Translations under genes and position numbers: made by a program | Origin: a virus | Direction: 5' to 3' (one strand) | DNA: 45,950 bases | IMG/VR virus record: IMGVR_UViG_3300033149_007212 | Coordinates: 1 to 45,950 of that record | The notes under the pieces: generated by a model | What the model was told of the DNA's origin: nothing | Seen by the model: only the letters and a program-made list of their open reading frames with translations | Database searches by the model: none | Part shown: in pieces, positions 1-6,339 of the stretch | Layout of the letters: each line of letters begins with the position of its first letter | How positions within the stretch are numbered: the first letter of the stretch is position 1

Positions 1-110
1 GGACGGGCTGGGTCCGGGCCGAGGACGGGCTGGGTCCGGGCCGAGGACGGGCTGGGTCCGGGCCGAGGACGGGCTGGGTCCGGGCCGAGGACGGGCTGGG
101 TCCGGGCCGG
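1..110. repeat. 22-bp tandem repeat array, left terminal part
   Basis: Five consecutive 22-bp units start at positions 1, 23, 45, 67 and 89. The core is GGACGGGCTGGGTCCGGGCC followed by GA. The last unit ends in CCGG and runs into CAACAGCAA. Each unit carries three GGG runs on the plus strand. The same unit closes the window at 45810-45950, so this is probably one array split by the contig break. The final unit and its CAACAGCAA tail also match an interruption inside the array at 1684-1996. Confidence 0.95.
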
Positions 111-137
111 CAACAGCAAAACAGAATAGAGCTGGTA

Positions 138-845
138 TTAATGCACATAGTTGAAAAGATTAACCTGTTGTTTGGGATTTTGTTTGCCGCTACATAATCG
201 GCACTTTTCACATGTGATCGGATTTTCAATGCCTCTTTGTTTTTGCTGTGTGTTGGGACAAAGGATAATGGGATAAGGAAAATGTTCTGGAAATTTTTTG
301 TCGCACCAAAATACTCTGAACCCCATTTTGATAGCGGTATGTGCCTCTTGTTCGTTTTCAACCGATGCCATTATTATATGGCGTAGATCAGGGCGTTCAC
401 GCCACATGTGCGTGTAACCCAAAATTATGGCGTTAGGGAAAGCTTTTCGCAGCTGAATGAAAAACGGGTTGGGAAGAAACCCGGGATCGCCGAATGTGCC
501 CAATCGAACGACAGCTACGTCGGGATCACAAAAATACTGCAACATTGTCGTATTGTTTGCTTTTTTTGCTTTTAGATAGTTCTTGCAGACACTGTAGACG
601 CTGTCTGCACGAACATAACAATCGGAGCGTCTATGGGGACATGTGTTTGGACATGCGTCCCAATAGTGTTTTCGAGTACAGCTATTTGCTTTGAACGTTT
701 TTAGCAACGCACACAGAAACGTGTTGCTAACGATATACACTTGTGGTATATTGCCGGTTTTTGTGTTCCAAGACTCCATGGTAATGATAGCCGTATGATC
801 GTAACCCACAAAATCGACATACGTTTTCGTTTTGGTAGTACTCAT
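138..845 (-). CDS. GP88-like cysteine-rich phage protein
   Basis: This 235-residue protein resembles the phage GP88 (DUF7227-type) family, whose function is unknown and which is sometimes compared with radical-SAM-like proteins. Visible landmarks are an N-terminal cysteine cluster (C65-P-N-T-C69 and the downstream DCYVR), the RLGTFGDPGF segment, YTHMWRE, and a C-terminal CPNT...CEKCRLCSG cluster. These fit a bound metal or Fe-S centre. The start follows AAGGAGGA with good spacing. It lies 31 bp after the 88-residue gene and probably shares its promoter near 1190. Transcription would continue into the terminal repeat. The gene is AT-richer than the flanking arrays and sits in a segment bracketed by related repeats, which suggests an accessory cassette. 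The family call rests on motif recall. Confidence 0.6.
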   Translation of the reverse strand: MSTTKTKTYVDFVGYDHTAIITMESWNTKTGNIPQVYIVSNTFLCALLKTFKANSCTRKHYWDACPNTCPHRRSDCYVRADSVYSVCKNYLKAKKANNTTMLQYFCDPDVAVVRLGTFGDPGFLPNPFFIQLRKAFPNAIILGYTHMWRERPDLRHIIMASVENEQEAHTAIKMGFRVFWCDKKFPEHFPYPIILCPNTQQKQRGIENPITCEKCRLCSGKQNPKQQVNLFNYVH

Positions 846-876
846 AACGTCCTCCTTATCGTACAGCGCACTTCTT

Positions 877-1143
877 TTAACAGATCTGACCCGTTTTGAT
901 TACAATGCTAATCGGCCGATTCTGTTCTTCAGGATTAGTCGGCTCAAAAACGATAACAGCATTGCCTACGAAAATCCAGCCAACTAATCTACCTTCGCTA
1001 TCGTAAATAGGTTCGTGATCAGTTGGCCGATACCGGGCCGCGGCTTTGGCTGCAACACGGCCTACTTTGTTGGCAATATCAACTAATCCGGCGTGCAACA
1101 TTAATTGGACGGCTCTTGTTTGGATTAATTGTGTGTTATTCAT
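877..1143 (-). CDS. hypothetical protein, 88 aa
   Basis: I do not recognise this small protein. The N-terminal half is helical and Ala-rich (residues 8-37). The second half looks like a beta-rich domain (residues 45-88) with alternating hydrophobics such as GWIFVGNAVIVFE. It is the first gene of the leftward pair with the GP88-like gene. Its start follows GGAGGGTTGTT, and a TATAAT box lies about 45 bp upstream. There are no cysteine motifs or membrane segments. Confidence 0.7.
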   Translation of the reverse strand: MNNTQLIQTRAVQLMLHAGLVDIANKVGRVAAKAAARYRPTDHEPIYDSEGRLVGWIFVGNAVIVFEPTNPEEQNRPISIVIKTGQIC

Positions 1144-1187
1144 AACAACCCTCCGCTTTTGTGTGATAGGTTGATCGGCCTATAACG

Positions 1188-1222
1188 ATTATAGCAAAAG
1201 TTGGGCCGGTTATTAATCGCCG
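1188..1222 (-). promoter_or_regulatory. leftward sigma70-like promoter for the left cassette
   Basis: On the minus strand a perfect TATAAT (plus-strand ATTATA at 1188-1193) is preceded at 17 nt by a weak -35, TTAATA. The position fits transcription of the 88-residue gene and the GP88-like gene. It is divergent from the promoter at 1277-1305. The -10 is convincing; the -35 is not. Confidence 0.5.
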
Positions 1223-1276
1223 ATTACGGGCCGGAAAAGTGAATAGGTTCGGTCAACGTGTCTAAAAAGTAGACGT

Positions 1277-1305
1277 TTGCGTGGTTGTATTGTGTGTAGT
1301 ATACT
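1277..1305 (+). promoter_or_regulatory. rightward sigma70 promoter
   Basis: TTGCGT at 1277-1282 and TATACT at 1300-1305 are separated by exactly 17 nt, and the gene at 1355 starts 50 nt downstream. The arrangement is back to back with the leftward promoter, typical of an independently expressed cassette. Confidence 0.65.
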
Positions 1306-1354
1306 ATGGTAGACGGGTCGAACCGAGCAACTTATTACATAGTAACGGAGGTGT

Positions 1355-1642
1355 ATGGTGTTAATCGAACAATGGGAAAAGGCAGTGAAGAAAGCTGCTC
1401 GGAAACTTGCGGCTGCGTTGAAGTTTGAACCTCTTGAAAGAGGTTCGTTTATGACGGCGGTTGCGGGAGCGATCGCCATTGTGAAGACATACCAAGGCGA
1501 ACTACCCTGGTTGTCGGTGACAGTAGAATGGGAGGATGGAAAAGAGGTGTTTGTAGGGGAAAATGTATTGGCGGTTTTGAGATCAGATTATAGTCCTTAT
1601 GGCGTATTGATACGCCATGGGACGTTTTTGGAGCGTTGTTAA
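1355..1642 (+). CDS. hypothetical protein, about 95 aa
   Basis: I do not recognise this protein. Residues 5-25 form a basic amphipathic helix, followed by a compact beta-rich domain (LSVTVEWEDGKEVFVGENV). GGAGG at 1347-1351 lies only 3 nt before the ATG at 1355, so the GTG at 1358 is an equally good start. A later ATG at 1451 follows AAGAGG and could give a 63-residue product. A perfect 9-bp inverted repeat at 1427-1446 sits just before that internal ATG. This is the only rightward gene between the two arrays and has its own sigma70 promoter. Confidence 0.65.
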   Translation: MVLIEQWEKAVKKAARKLAAALKFEPLERGSFMTAVAGAIAIVKTYQGELPWLSVTVEWEDGKEVFVGENVLAVLRSDYSPYGVLIRHGTFLERC

Positions 1643-1683
1643 TCAAAAAAAGATAGAAAAAGAGATTGACTAATCTAAATAGA

Positions 1684-1996
1684 TCCGGGCCGGTAGCGGG
1701 CTGGGTCCGGGCCGGTAACGGGTTGGGTCCGGGCCGGCAGCGGGCTGGGTCCGGGCCGGTAACGGGCTGGGCCGGGCCGAGGACGGGCTGGGTCCGGGCC
1801 GAGGACGGGCCGGGTCCGGGCCGAGGACGGGCTGGGTCCGGGCCGAGGACGGGCTGGGTCCGGGCCGAGGACGGGCTGGGTCCGGGCCGAGGACGGGCTG
1901 GGTCCGGGCCGGCAACAGCAAGGGTCCGGGCCGGCAACGGGTTGGGTCCGGGCCGGCAACGGGTTGGGTCCGGGCCGAGGACGGGCTGGGTCGGCA
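1684..1996. repeat. 22-bp tandem repeat array B (about 14 degenerate units)
   Basis: The first four units carry CCGGTAGC, CCGGTAAC or CCGGCAGC. Next comes a 21-bp unit that lacks one T (CTGGGCCGGGCCGAG), then six CCGAGGAC-type units, then an interruption CCGGCAACAGCAAG, and three more units. The central block, from the short unit to the CAACAGCAA interruption, matches what is obtained by joining the array at the end of the window to the array at its start. The plus strand is strongly G-rich with regular GGG runs. No units are separated by unique spacers, so this is not a CRISPR array. Confidence 0.95.
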
Positions 1997-2278
1997 TACG
2001 CCAACCCGCACCCGCACCCGCACCCGCGCCCGGCGCCGGCGCCCGAAGGGGGGTTGCGGCTGGGGCGGGTCGTAACTCATTACAGGCCCAGTCGTTCCTA
2101 TTCCGCTTCCTTATATACAGGAATCAAGACCCTCTAATACCGGCTACGACCCCCGGTCCCCGGCCCCAACCCCGACCCCGGTCTTAGCTTTAGTACCGGT
2201 ACCGGCCCCCGTTCCAGTTTCGGGCCTGATGCCGGTACCGTCCCGGCTCTCCCGTACCGGCCCGGCCCGGGCACCGGC

Positions 2279-2378
2279 TTTTACTGGTAAGCACCGGCCC
2301 CTATAACTGGCCCCTACTGGTAAGCACCGGCCCTTACCAGTAAGAGCCGGCGCCCCTGGCCGGTCCTTACCAGTAAAA
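2279..2378. repeat. symmetric four-box dyad (ACTGGTAAG boxes)
   Basis: ACTGGTAAG occurs at 2283-2291 and 2316-2324, and its reverse complement CTTACCAGT at 2333-2341 and 2366-2374. Start-to-start spacings are 33, 17 and 33 bp, so the set is exactly symmetric about 2328.5. The inner pair makes a perfect 10-bp stem with an 8-nt loop (2315-2342). The outer pair extends to a perfect 13-bp inverted repeat (2279-2291 with 2366-2378). This is the layout of a binding site for a dimeric or tetrameric DNA-binding protein, such as an origin-binding protein or regulator. Confidence 0.85.
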
Positions 2379-2452
2379 ACCGGCCACAGACCTCAGCCGG
2401 CGCCGGCACCACACAGGCCAGGAACAGAGGCGGTGCCCGCTATAGGAGCCGG

Positions 2453-2630
2453 CCCCAGGACGGTTCATATCAACAGATGTTCCGGTCGGACCGGTCCGGT
2501 AAGATACGGTTCTGACACCCGTTCGGCCCCTACCGGGATCGGGATCGGGATCAGGGCGGGTTCGAACAGGCGTATAGCCCCCTAACCGGACCGGGCCGGC
2601 CCGACCGGAACATCTGTTATATTTATGCCA
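2453..2630. repeat. copy of the polymerase-upstream inverted repeat
   Basis: CCCAGGACGGT and then CAACAGATGTTCCGGTCG occur at about 2454-2488. The opposite arm CGACCGGAACATCTGTT lies at about 2609-2625. The same two arms, including the CCCAGGACGGT flank, lie in reverse orientation upstream of the DNA polymerase gene at 40874-40965. Here the arms are about 120 bp apart, with divergent GC-rich sequence between them. The flank order is the same in both copies. Confidence 0.85.
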
Positions 2631-2857
2631 CTCCGCCTGTCCGCCTCGCCGATCCGCTTGCTTACCCGCCCGTCTCGGCCATTCTCGGCCCGTCTCAGCC
2701 CGCCATCGGCCCGGCCCACCGAGCCAACAGCGGACACGAGAGCGGCTCTGACGGGCTGTCAGCAAACGAGTAGCGAGCGGGTAACGGAACGGGAACGAGG
2801 TGGTTCCGCTACCTTACAGGCCAGCAGGAAAAAAAAGGCGGTCCGGTCCGCTACCTT

Positions 2858-2935
2858 ATTAAATCTTGTTCAGAATCAAAAATAGGTGTTGCTTTTTTCG
2901 GTCCGAGATCGGATATAATAATAGAGGGGGAGAGA
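2858..2935 (+). promoter_or_regulatory. late-region promoter within a duplicated polymerase-3'-end element
   Basis: TTGCTT at 2889-2894 and TATAAT at 2914-2919 are separated by 19 nt. The whole block, from ATTAAAT near 2859 to AATAGAGG near 2928, is closely similar to the minus-strand sequence 38779-38856, which holds the last codons and TAG of the DNA polymerase gene, the same promoter, and the ribosome binding site of the helicase gene. Here the reading frame before the TAG is degenerate and the helicase ATG is lost. It points towards the virion genes and may add to the promoter at 3015. Confidence 0.7.
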
Positions 2936-3014
2936 AATCGTCGCGACCCCGTGAATCCGAAAGTCAGTGCCGGGCGGTCCGGCCCAGCGGGAAGGAGGTG
3001 GGCAATAACCGGGG

Positions 3015-3043
3015 TTGACAGCGGTGGCGGTAGGTGGTATACT
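3015..3043 (+). promoter_or_regulatory. strong sigma70 promoter for the late region
   Basis: TTGACA at 3015-3020 and TATACT at 3038-3043 are separated by 17 nt, close to the bacterial sigma70 consensus. The first gene of the rightward unit starts at 3079 after AAGGAGG. This site most likely starts the long transcript covering the virion genes. Confidence 0.8.
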
Positions 3044-3078
3044 CAATCGAAACGAATCGACAGCAAGGAGGAACAGTC

Positions 3079-3438
3079 ATGAGTTTCAGTTTCATAGCTA
3101 AGACAGCCGCCATGGTCGCCACCGCCGTCGTCGTCGCCCTCATCTTCACTACCATCAGCCCCGTCTACACCCCCACCGATCTCGTCCCTGCCACCCCAAT
3201 GGGCTGGATCGGCTGGGCGCTCGTCGCCACCTTCGCCCTTTTCACCAGCTGGGCGGAGCCGTCCGAGCACGTCTACGGTTGGCTGATCCTGGCGTGGGGG
3301 CTCGCCGGCACCGTTTTCGTCCTCTACGCCGTCTACTACGTCCTCGCGCCCCTCCTCCCCTACCTCGGCGCCGCCCTCATCTTCGTCGTCGCCGCGGCCA
3401 TCTGGGGGGCGATCTACATAGGGTTTCAGACGTCATGA
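3079..3438 (+). CDS. small multi-span membrane protein
   Basis: This 119-residue protein is almost entirely hydrophobic, with four likely membrane segments near residues 8-27, 42-57, 65-90 and 94-114, and short polar loops. It is the first gene after the TTGACA promoter, and the ATG at 3079 follows AAGGAGGAACAGTC. I do not recognise the family. A holin-like role is possible from size and hydrophobicity, but the position at the head of the late transcript and the four spans do not settle it. Confidence 0.75.
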   Translation: MSFSFIAKTAAMVATAVVVALIFTTISPVYTPTDLVPATPMGWIGWALVATFALFTSWAEPSEHVYGWLILAWGLAGTVFVLYAVYYVLAPLLPYLGAALIFVVAAAIWGAIYIGFQTS

Positions 3439-3484
3439 GGAGAAGAGGAGAATGATGCAGAGAGAAAAAGAGAAGGAGGCAGCG

Positions 3485-3784
3485 GTGAGCAATGCCGACA
3501 AAACCCTGGGTTTTTTGCCCCAGAATCGCTCCGAGCGGCCCGACTCGACCCAACCCCCTTGCCCTCCGGCGCGGAGCGATTCTGGCTCGAAAATCCTGCG
3601 CGTGCGTAAGATCCGGTGCCGTCCCAGGCGGCCCGGGGAGATCACAACCCCCCTCGCCGCCATCCGGAATCACTGCATTGAGTGTATGGGCTATCAGCCC
3701 GCCCTGGTCAAGACTTGTCCGGCCCGGGAGTGTTGGCTCTGGCCGTACCGGCTCGGGCGGCGGCCGAGTGGAGAGGAGGAGTAA
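3485..3784 (+). CDS. small cysteine-cluster phage protein (HCxxCMG...WPYR type)
   Basis: The C-terminal half carries the pattern IRNHCIECMGYQ, then V-x-x-C-P, then CWLWPYRLGR. This matches a common small phage and prophage protein of unknown function whose four cysteines probably hold a metal. The N-terminal half is basic and looks disordered. I chose the GTG at 3485 because AAGGAGG lies 5 nt upstream. An ATG at 3452 or 3455 after GAGGAG is the alternative and would add about ten residues. It is followed after 2 nt by a zinc-ribbon gene. Confidence 0.7.
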   Translation: MSNADKTLGFLPQNRSERPDSTQPPCPPARSDSGSKILRVRKIRCRPRRPGEITTPLAAIRNHCIECMGYQPALVKTCPARECWLWPYRLGRRPSGEEE

Positions 3785-3786
3785 TA

Positions 3787-3972
3787 ATGATCACCATCGG
3801 ATTCTATTGCAGCCACTGTGCCTATCACGACACCTGGCGGATAGCCGGCGTCGAGCCCCAATCGGTCAGGCAGGAGGATCAAGCCCCGGCCGTCCTCTGC
3901 CCCGAGTGCCACGAACCCCTGGCCCTCTACGTCAAAGAAGAGGAGGAGAACGATGCAGACGCTACAAACTGA
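3787..3972 (+). CDS. small zinc-ribbon protein, 61 aa
   Basis: Two CxxC pairs are visible (CSHC near residue 8 and CPEC near residue 39), with an acidic C-terminal tail. This fits a small zinc ribbon of the kind common in phage genomes; its role is unknown. The start at 3787 follows GAGGAGGAGTAATA. The 3' end overlaps the methyltransferase gene by 20 bp in another frame. Confidence 0.75.
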   Translation: MITIGFYCSHCAYHDTWRIAGVEPQSVRQEDQAPAVLCPECHEPLALYVKEEEENDADATN

Positions 3973-4522
3973 ACAGCAGCTGGAGCGGCTCCGCGCCTGG
4001 TGCCACAAATACTCGGTTTTCGGGGACGTTGCCGAAATCGGTGTGTTCCAGGGCGGCTCGGCCCACGTCCTCGCCGAGGCCCGGCAGCCGGGGCGGTGGC
4101 TCTACCTCGTCGACAACGCCGCTATGCCCGGTACGAACTCGAGTATGTGGCCGGAGGCCTCGGTCGAGAACCGCTGCGTCCACGTCCTCGGCACCAGCAA
4201 GGACCTGGCCGCGGCGATCCGCACCGATAACGAGGGGTTCGAGCCGGATAGCGAGCACTGCGCCCGGCTCGGGTTCGTCCACATCGACGGCAATCACACC
4301 TATCCTGCCGTTTTGGCAGATCTCGAGGCTGTCACGCCCCTCGTGACAGTCGGTGGCGCGATCGCCTTTCACGACTGGGGCGAGCGGGGATCGGACTGTT
4401 GCGGTCCGGCGGCCGTCGACGTCGCCGTCACGGACTTCTTGCGGGACCATCCCGAATGGGAGCTGGTCTTCGCCGAGGACCACCAGGGCCTGATCGTTAA
4501 GCGAGAAGAGGGCACGGCATGA
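3953..4522 (+). CDS. class I SAM-dependent methyltransferase
   Basis: This 189-residue protein fits the Methyltransf_24/TylF-like group of Rossmann-fold methyltransferases. Motif I is VAEIGVFQGGSA (residues 26-37). The second strand ends at D54 (YLVDNA). VHIDGNHTY (109-117) is the typical post-strand-4 segment, followed by AFHDWG (138-143). The substrate cannot be told; small molecules or glycans are common in this group, which is of interest beside the three glycosyltransferase genes of this genome. The start follows GAGGAGGAGAACG, and the stop overlaps the next start by 4 bp. Confidence 0.8.
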   Translation: MQTLQTEQQLERLRAWCHKYSVFGDVAEIGVFQGGSAHVLAEARQPGRWLYLVDNAAMPGTNSSMWPEASVENRCVHVLGTSKDLAAAIRTDNEGFEPDSEHCARLGFVHIDGNHTYPAVLADLEAVTPLVTVGGAIAFHDWGERGSDCCGPAAVDVAVTDFLRDHPEWELVFAEDHQGLIVKREEGTA

Positions 4523-4992
4523 ACTGCGGCGCGACGTTCTCCGATGAGAGCTATTCGGAAAGGCTGCGGCAAAAAAAGATGAGGATTCGACAGCTGCGGC
4601 GGCAGCACCGGATCAAGCAGTTGCAGAGTATCTGGGTGCACAGTTGTGGGCACGAACTCGACGATGAGGCCGTGCTCACTCTCGTCGGGCGCGCGACGAT
4701 GGCCGCTCTGAATTGTATCTCTTTTCGGGATCTGATAGAAGCCGCTATCGGTTACGATTACGTACAGGACACGTGCTGGACCGGTAGCGGTGCCGCCCTC
4801 GTCCGCCTCTTGACGACAAAGGGCATCTATTTTGTCTTCTTCGATCTCCAGAGCGATGACGACTGGTCGCCTGAAAATGGCCAAATCGTTTGTGCCTTTT
4901 GGAAGCAGCACCAGCCAAGGCAGTTGCCGAAGGGGTATGGGCGGCTGCGTCCCATATTCAATAAATTACTGGAATGGCTCAGGGGTAATTGA
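4519..4992 (+). CDS. hypothetical protein, 157 aa
   Basis: Not recognised. A basic helical N-terminus (residues 13-37, many Arg/Lys/Gln) precedes a mixed alpha/beta domain with a hydrophobic strand near residues 103-110 (IYFVFFDL) and three scattered cysteines. It overlaps the methyltransferase stop (ATGA) and the start of the LamG protein, so it is translationally coupled within the late transcript. Confidence 0.75.
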   Translation: MNCGATFSDESYSERLRQKKMRIRQLRRQHRIKQLQSIWVHSCGHELDDEAVLTLVGRATMAALNCISFRDLIEAAIGYDYVQDTCWTGSGAALVRLLTTKGIYFVFFDLQSDDDWSPENGQIVCAFWKQHQPRQLPKGYGRLRPIFNKLLEWLRGN

Positions 4993-5891
4993 TGGTCGAC
5001 TCGGCACCGTTTTACACCAATTGGGCGATTCGATTCAGCGCCGATCACCAGGCCCTCTACGCACCAGATGATGACGTTTTCGATACCGATTCATTGACTC
5101 TCGAGTTTTGGATCCACTTTGGTGACGTTGCCGATCAAGGTTATATTTGTCACAAGGGCGAAACGAGTAACGATCTCGATTTCTACGTCTATTTCGATAA
5201 GAGTGCCGTCACGTGGTTCTGGTTTCTCGTTTATGATACCTCGGGCGGCGCATGGAGTATTGGTCTCAGACAGACTGATTGGGACGCCAACTCCGCCACC
5301 GGTTGGCACCATTTCGCTTGCGTTTTCGAATATTCGACCTCGGGCCAGATGCGGGTGCTGATCGATGGCAGCTTGGTAAAGAGTGTTAACCTTGGCGATA
5401 CGACCACGAAAGCACGACGACACAATGCAAATAGTCTTTTCTGGGGCGATCCGTCTGTCAACCACAACGGTGACTGGTGCCTTGACGAGTTGCGGATGTG
5501 GTCGGTCGCGCGCACGGATCAGCAGATTGCCGACAACTACAATAAGATACTCGATACAAGCGAAGCAGGACTAATCGGTTATTGGCGGCTCGAAGAGGGT
5601 AGCGGTGATGTTTGCGTCAATTCAAAAAATGGTAATCCAAATCTTTATCTAAATTATTACAATCCCGAGTGGGTCCCCGTGTCCGGGCTCAGCGAAGAGG
5701 AAGAGGCCGAACGCGCCCCGACTCGGCGTCGACGCGCCTCCGGTCTGGTCTGCTCCGGTACTGGGGATCAGGTACCATACGATCTCAGGAAGCTGTTGAT
5801 AAAGCAGGCACGGCGGCAGCAGGCTAAGCCGTTGATCACACCGTATCATCGTCTGAGCGGGCTCCATCCGCCGTCGTTGCCGAGGAGGTGA
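4992..5891 (+). CDS. LamG/concanavalin A-like domain protein
   Basis: This protein of about 299 residues has one LamG_3-type domain over roughly residues 10-200. Typical landmarks are LTLEFWIHF at the front, GWHHFACVFE in the middle, and CLDELRMWSVARTDQQI at the end, then GLIGYWRLEEGSGD. Such domains bind carbohydrates and occur in phage fibres and capsid decorations, so a surface or host-recognition role is likely. The C-terminal 70 residues are basic and probably flexible. The ATG at 4992 overlaps the previous TGA; a TTG at 4989 is possible. Confidence 0.75.
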   Translation: MVDSAPFYTNWAIRFSADHQALYAPDDDVFDTDSLTLEFWIHFGDVADQGYICHKGETSNDLDFYVYFDKSAVTWFWFLVYDTSGGAWSIGLRQTDWDANSATGWHHFACVFEYSTSGQMRVLIDGSLVKSVNLGDTTTKARRHNANSLFWGDPSVNHNGDWCLDELRMWSVARTDQQIADNYNKILDTSEAGLIGYWRLEEGSGDVCVNSKNGNPNLYLNYYNPEWVPVSGLSEEEEAERAPTRRRRASGLVCSGTGDQVPYDLRKLLIKQARRQQAKPLITPYHRLSGLHPPSLPRR

Positions 5892-5893
5892 CC

Positions 5894-6064
5894 ATGCCTT
5901 GGAAAGTCGTAAAACGTGGCAGTCAGTATGTTGTCGTCAATGCCGAGACGGGAAAGGTGAAGGGAAAGCACCCGACGAAGAGCGCGGCGCAGCGGCAGGT
6001 CCGTGCCCTCTACGCCAACGTGCCCGAATCGCGGCGGCCCGTGCGGCGACGGAGGAAGAAGTAG
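5894..6064 (+). CDS. small basic phage protein, 56 aa
   Basis: The frame encodes MPWKVVKRG at the start, then VVVNAETGKVKG, HPTKSAAQRQVRALYAN, and a run of Arg/Lys at the end. This pattern (a tryptophan near the start, an ETGK turn, then TKxxAxxQxxALY) is common among tiny phage structural-region proteins of unknown function. GAGGAGGTGACC precedes the ATG at 5894. The TAG at 6062 overlaps the next GTG start by 1 nt. Confidence 0.75.
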   Translation: MPWKVVKRGSQYVVVNAETGKVKGKHPTKSAAQRQVRALYANVPESRRPVRRRRKK

Positions 6065-6339
6065 TGGCGGCCTGGCAAAACGATTCGGCCTGGTTTCGAC
6101 CCCCACACCCGCGTATTGCCTATCTCGACCTCACTTTCTGCCCGTCGCCGCAGCAGGTCGAAGCGGCGGCCGAGGCGCTCGGGATCGATCCGGGCCGCGT
6201 CGTCACGATCGGGCCATGTGTTGTCCTTTTCGACAAGTCGGACCGGGCCGATTGGGAGCTTACTTTGCGGGACGAAGTGATGCAGTTTATGAACATATTT
6301 GAAGAGATAGCCGAACATGAGTTGGGACGTTCACAATAA
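6064..6339 (+). CDS. hypothetical protein, 91 aa
   Basis: Not recognised. A compact alpha/beta protein with RIAYLDLTFCPS, a helix (EAAAEALGI) and RVVTIGPCVVLFDKS strands, ending in an acidic helix. I chose the GTG at 6064 because GGAGGAAGAAGTA lies upstream and the previous stop overlaps it. It is coupled to the neighbours on both sides (22-bp overlap with the next gene). Confidence 0.65.
   Translation: MAAWQNDSAWFRPPHPRIAYLDLTFCPSPQQVEAAAEALGIDPGRVVTIGPCVVLFDKSDRADWELTLRDEVMQFMNIFEEIAEHELGRSQ

Larger units (their letters stand above)
1997..2857. other. GC-rich, apparently non-coding control region
   Basis: This stretch is dominated by CCGG and ACCGG words and short hexamer runs (CACCCG repeats near 2007-2030, GGGATC three times near 2535-2552). 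It contains no convincing gene. Open frames on both strands have no ribosome binding sites and give low-complexity Pro/Arg/Gly products. It holds a symmetric dyad (2279-2378) and a copy of the inverted repeat found upstream of the DNA polymerase gene (2453-2630). The reading frame ending at 2885 carries a degenerate copy of the polymerase C-terminus and is not a gene. A replication origin or packaging site would fit here, but this is inference. Confidence 0.7.

Noticed and set aside
1684-1996. CRISPR array
   Set aside because: Units are directly contiguous with a 22-bp period and no unique spacers, and no cas genes other than a Cas4-like nuclease typical of phage replication clusters are present.
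1666-2187. Long open frames on both strands across the 22-bp array
   Set aside because: They result from a stop-free G/C-rich repeat, have no ribosome binding sites, and give low-complexity Gly/Pro/Arg products in several frames at once.
2625-2885. 86-residue frame ending in NLVQNQK
   Set aside because: Only its last few codons resemble the polymerase C-terminus (NFAQKEK); the rest is Arg/Ser/Pro-rich GC noise without a ribosome binding site. I treat it as a remnant of the duplication, not a gene.
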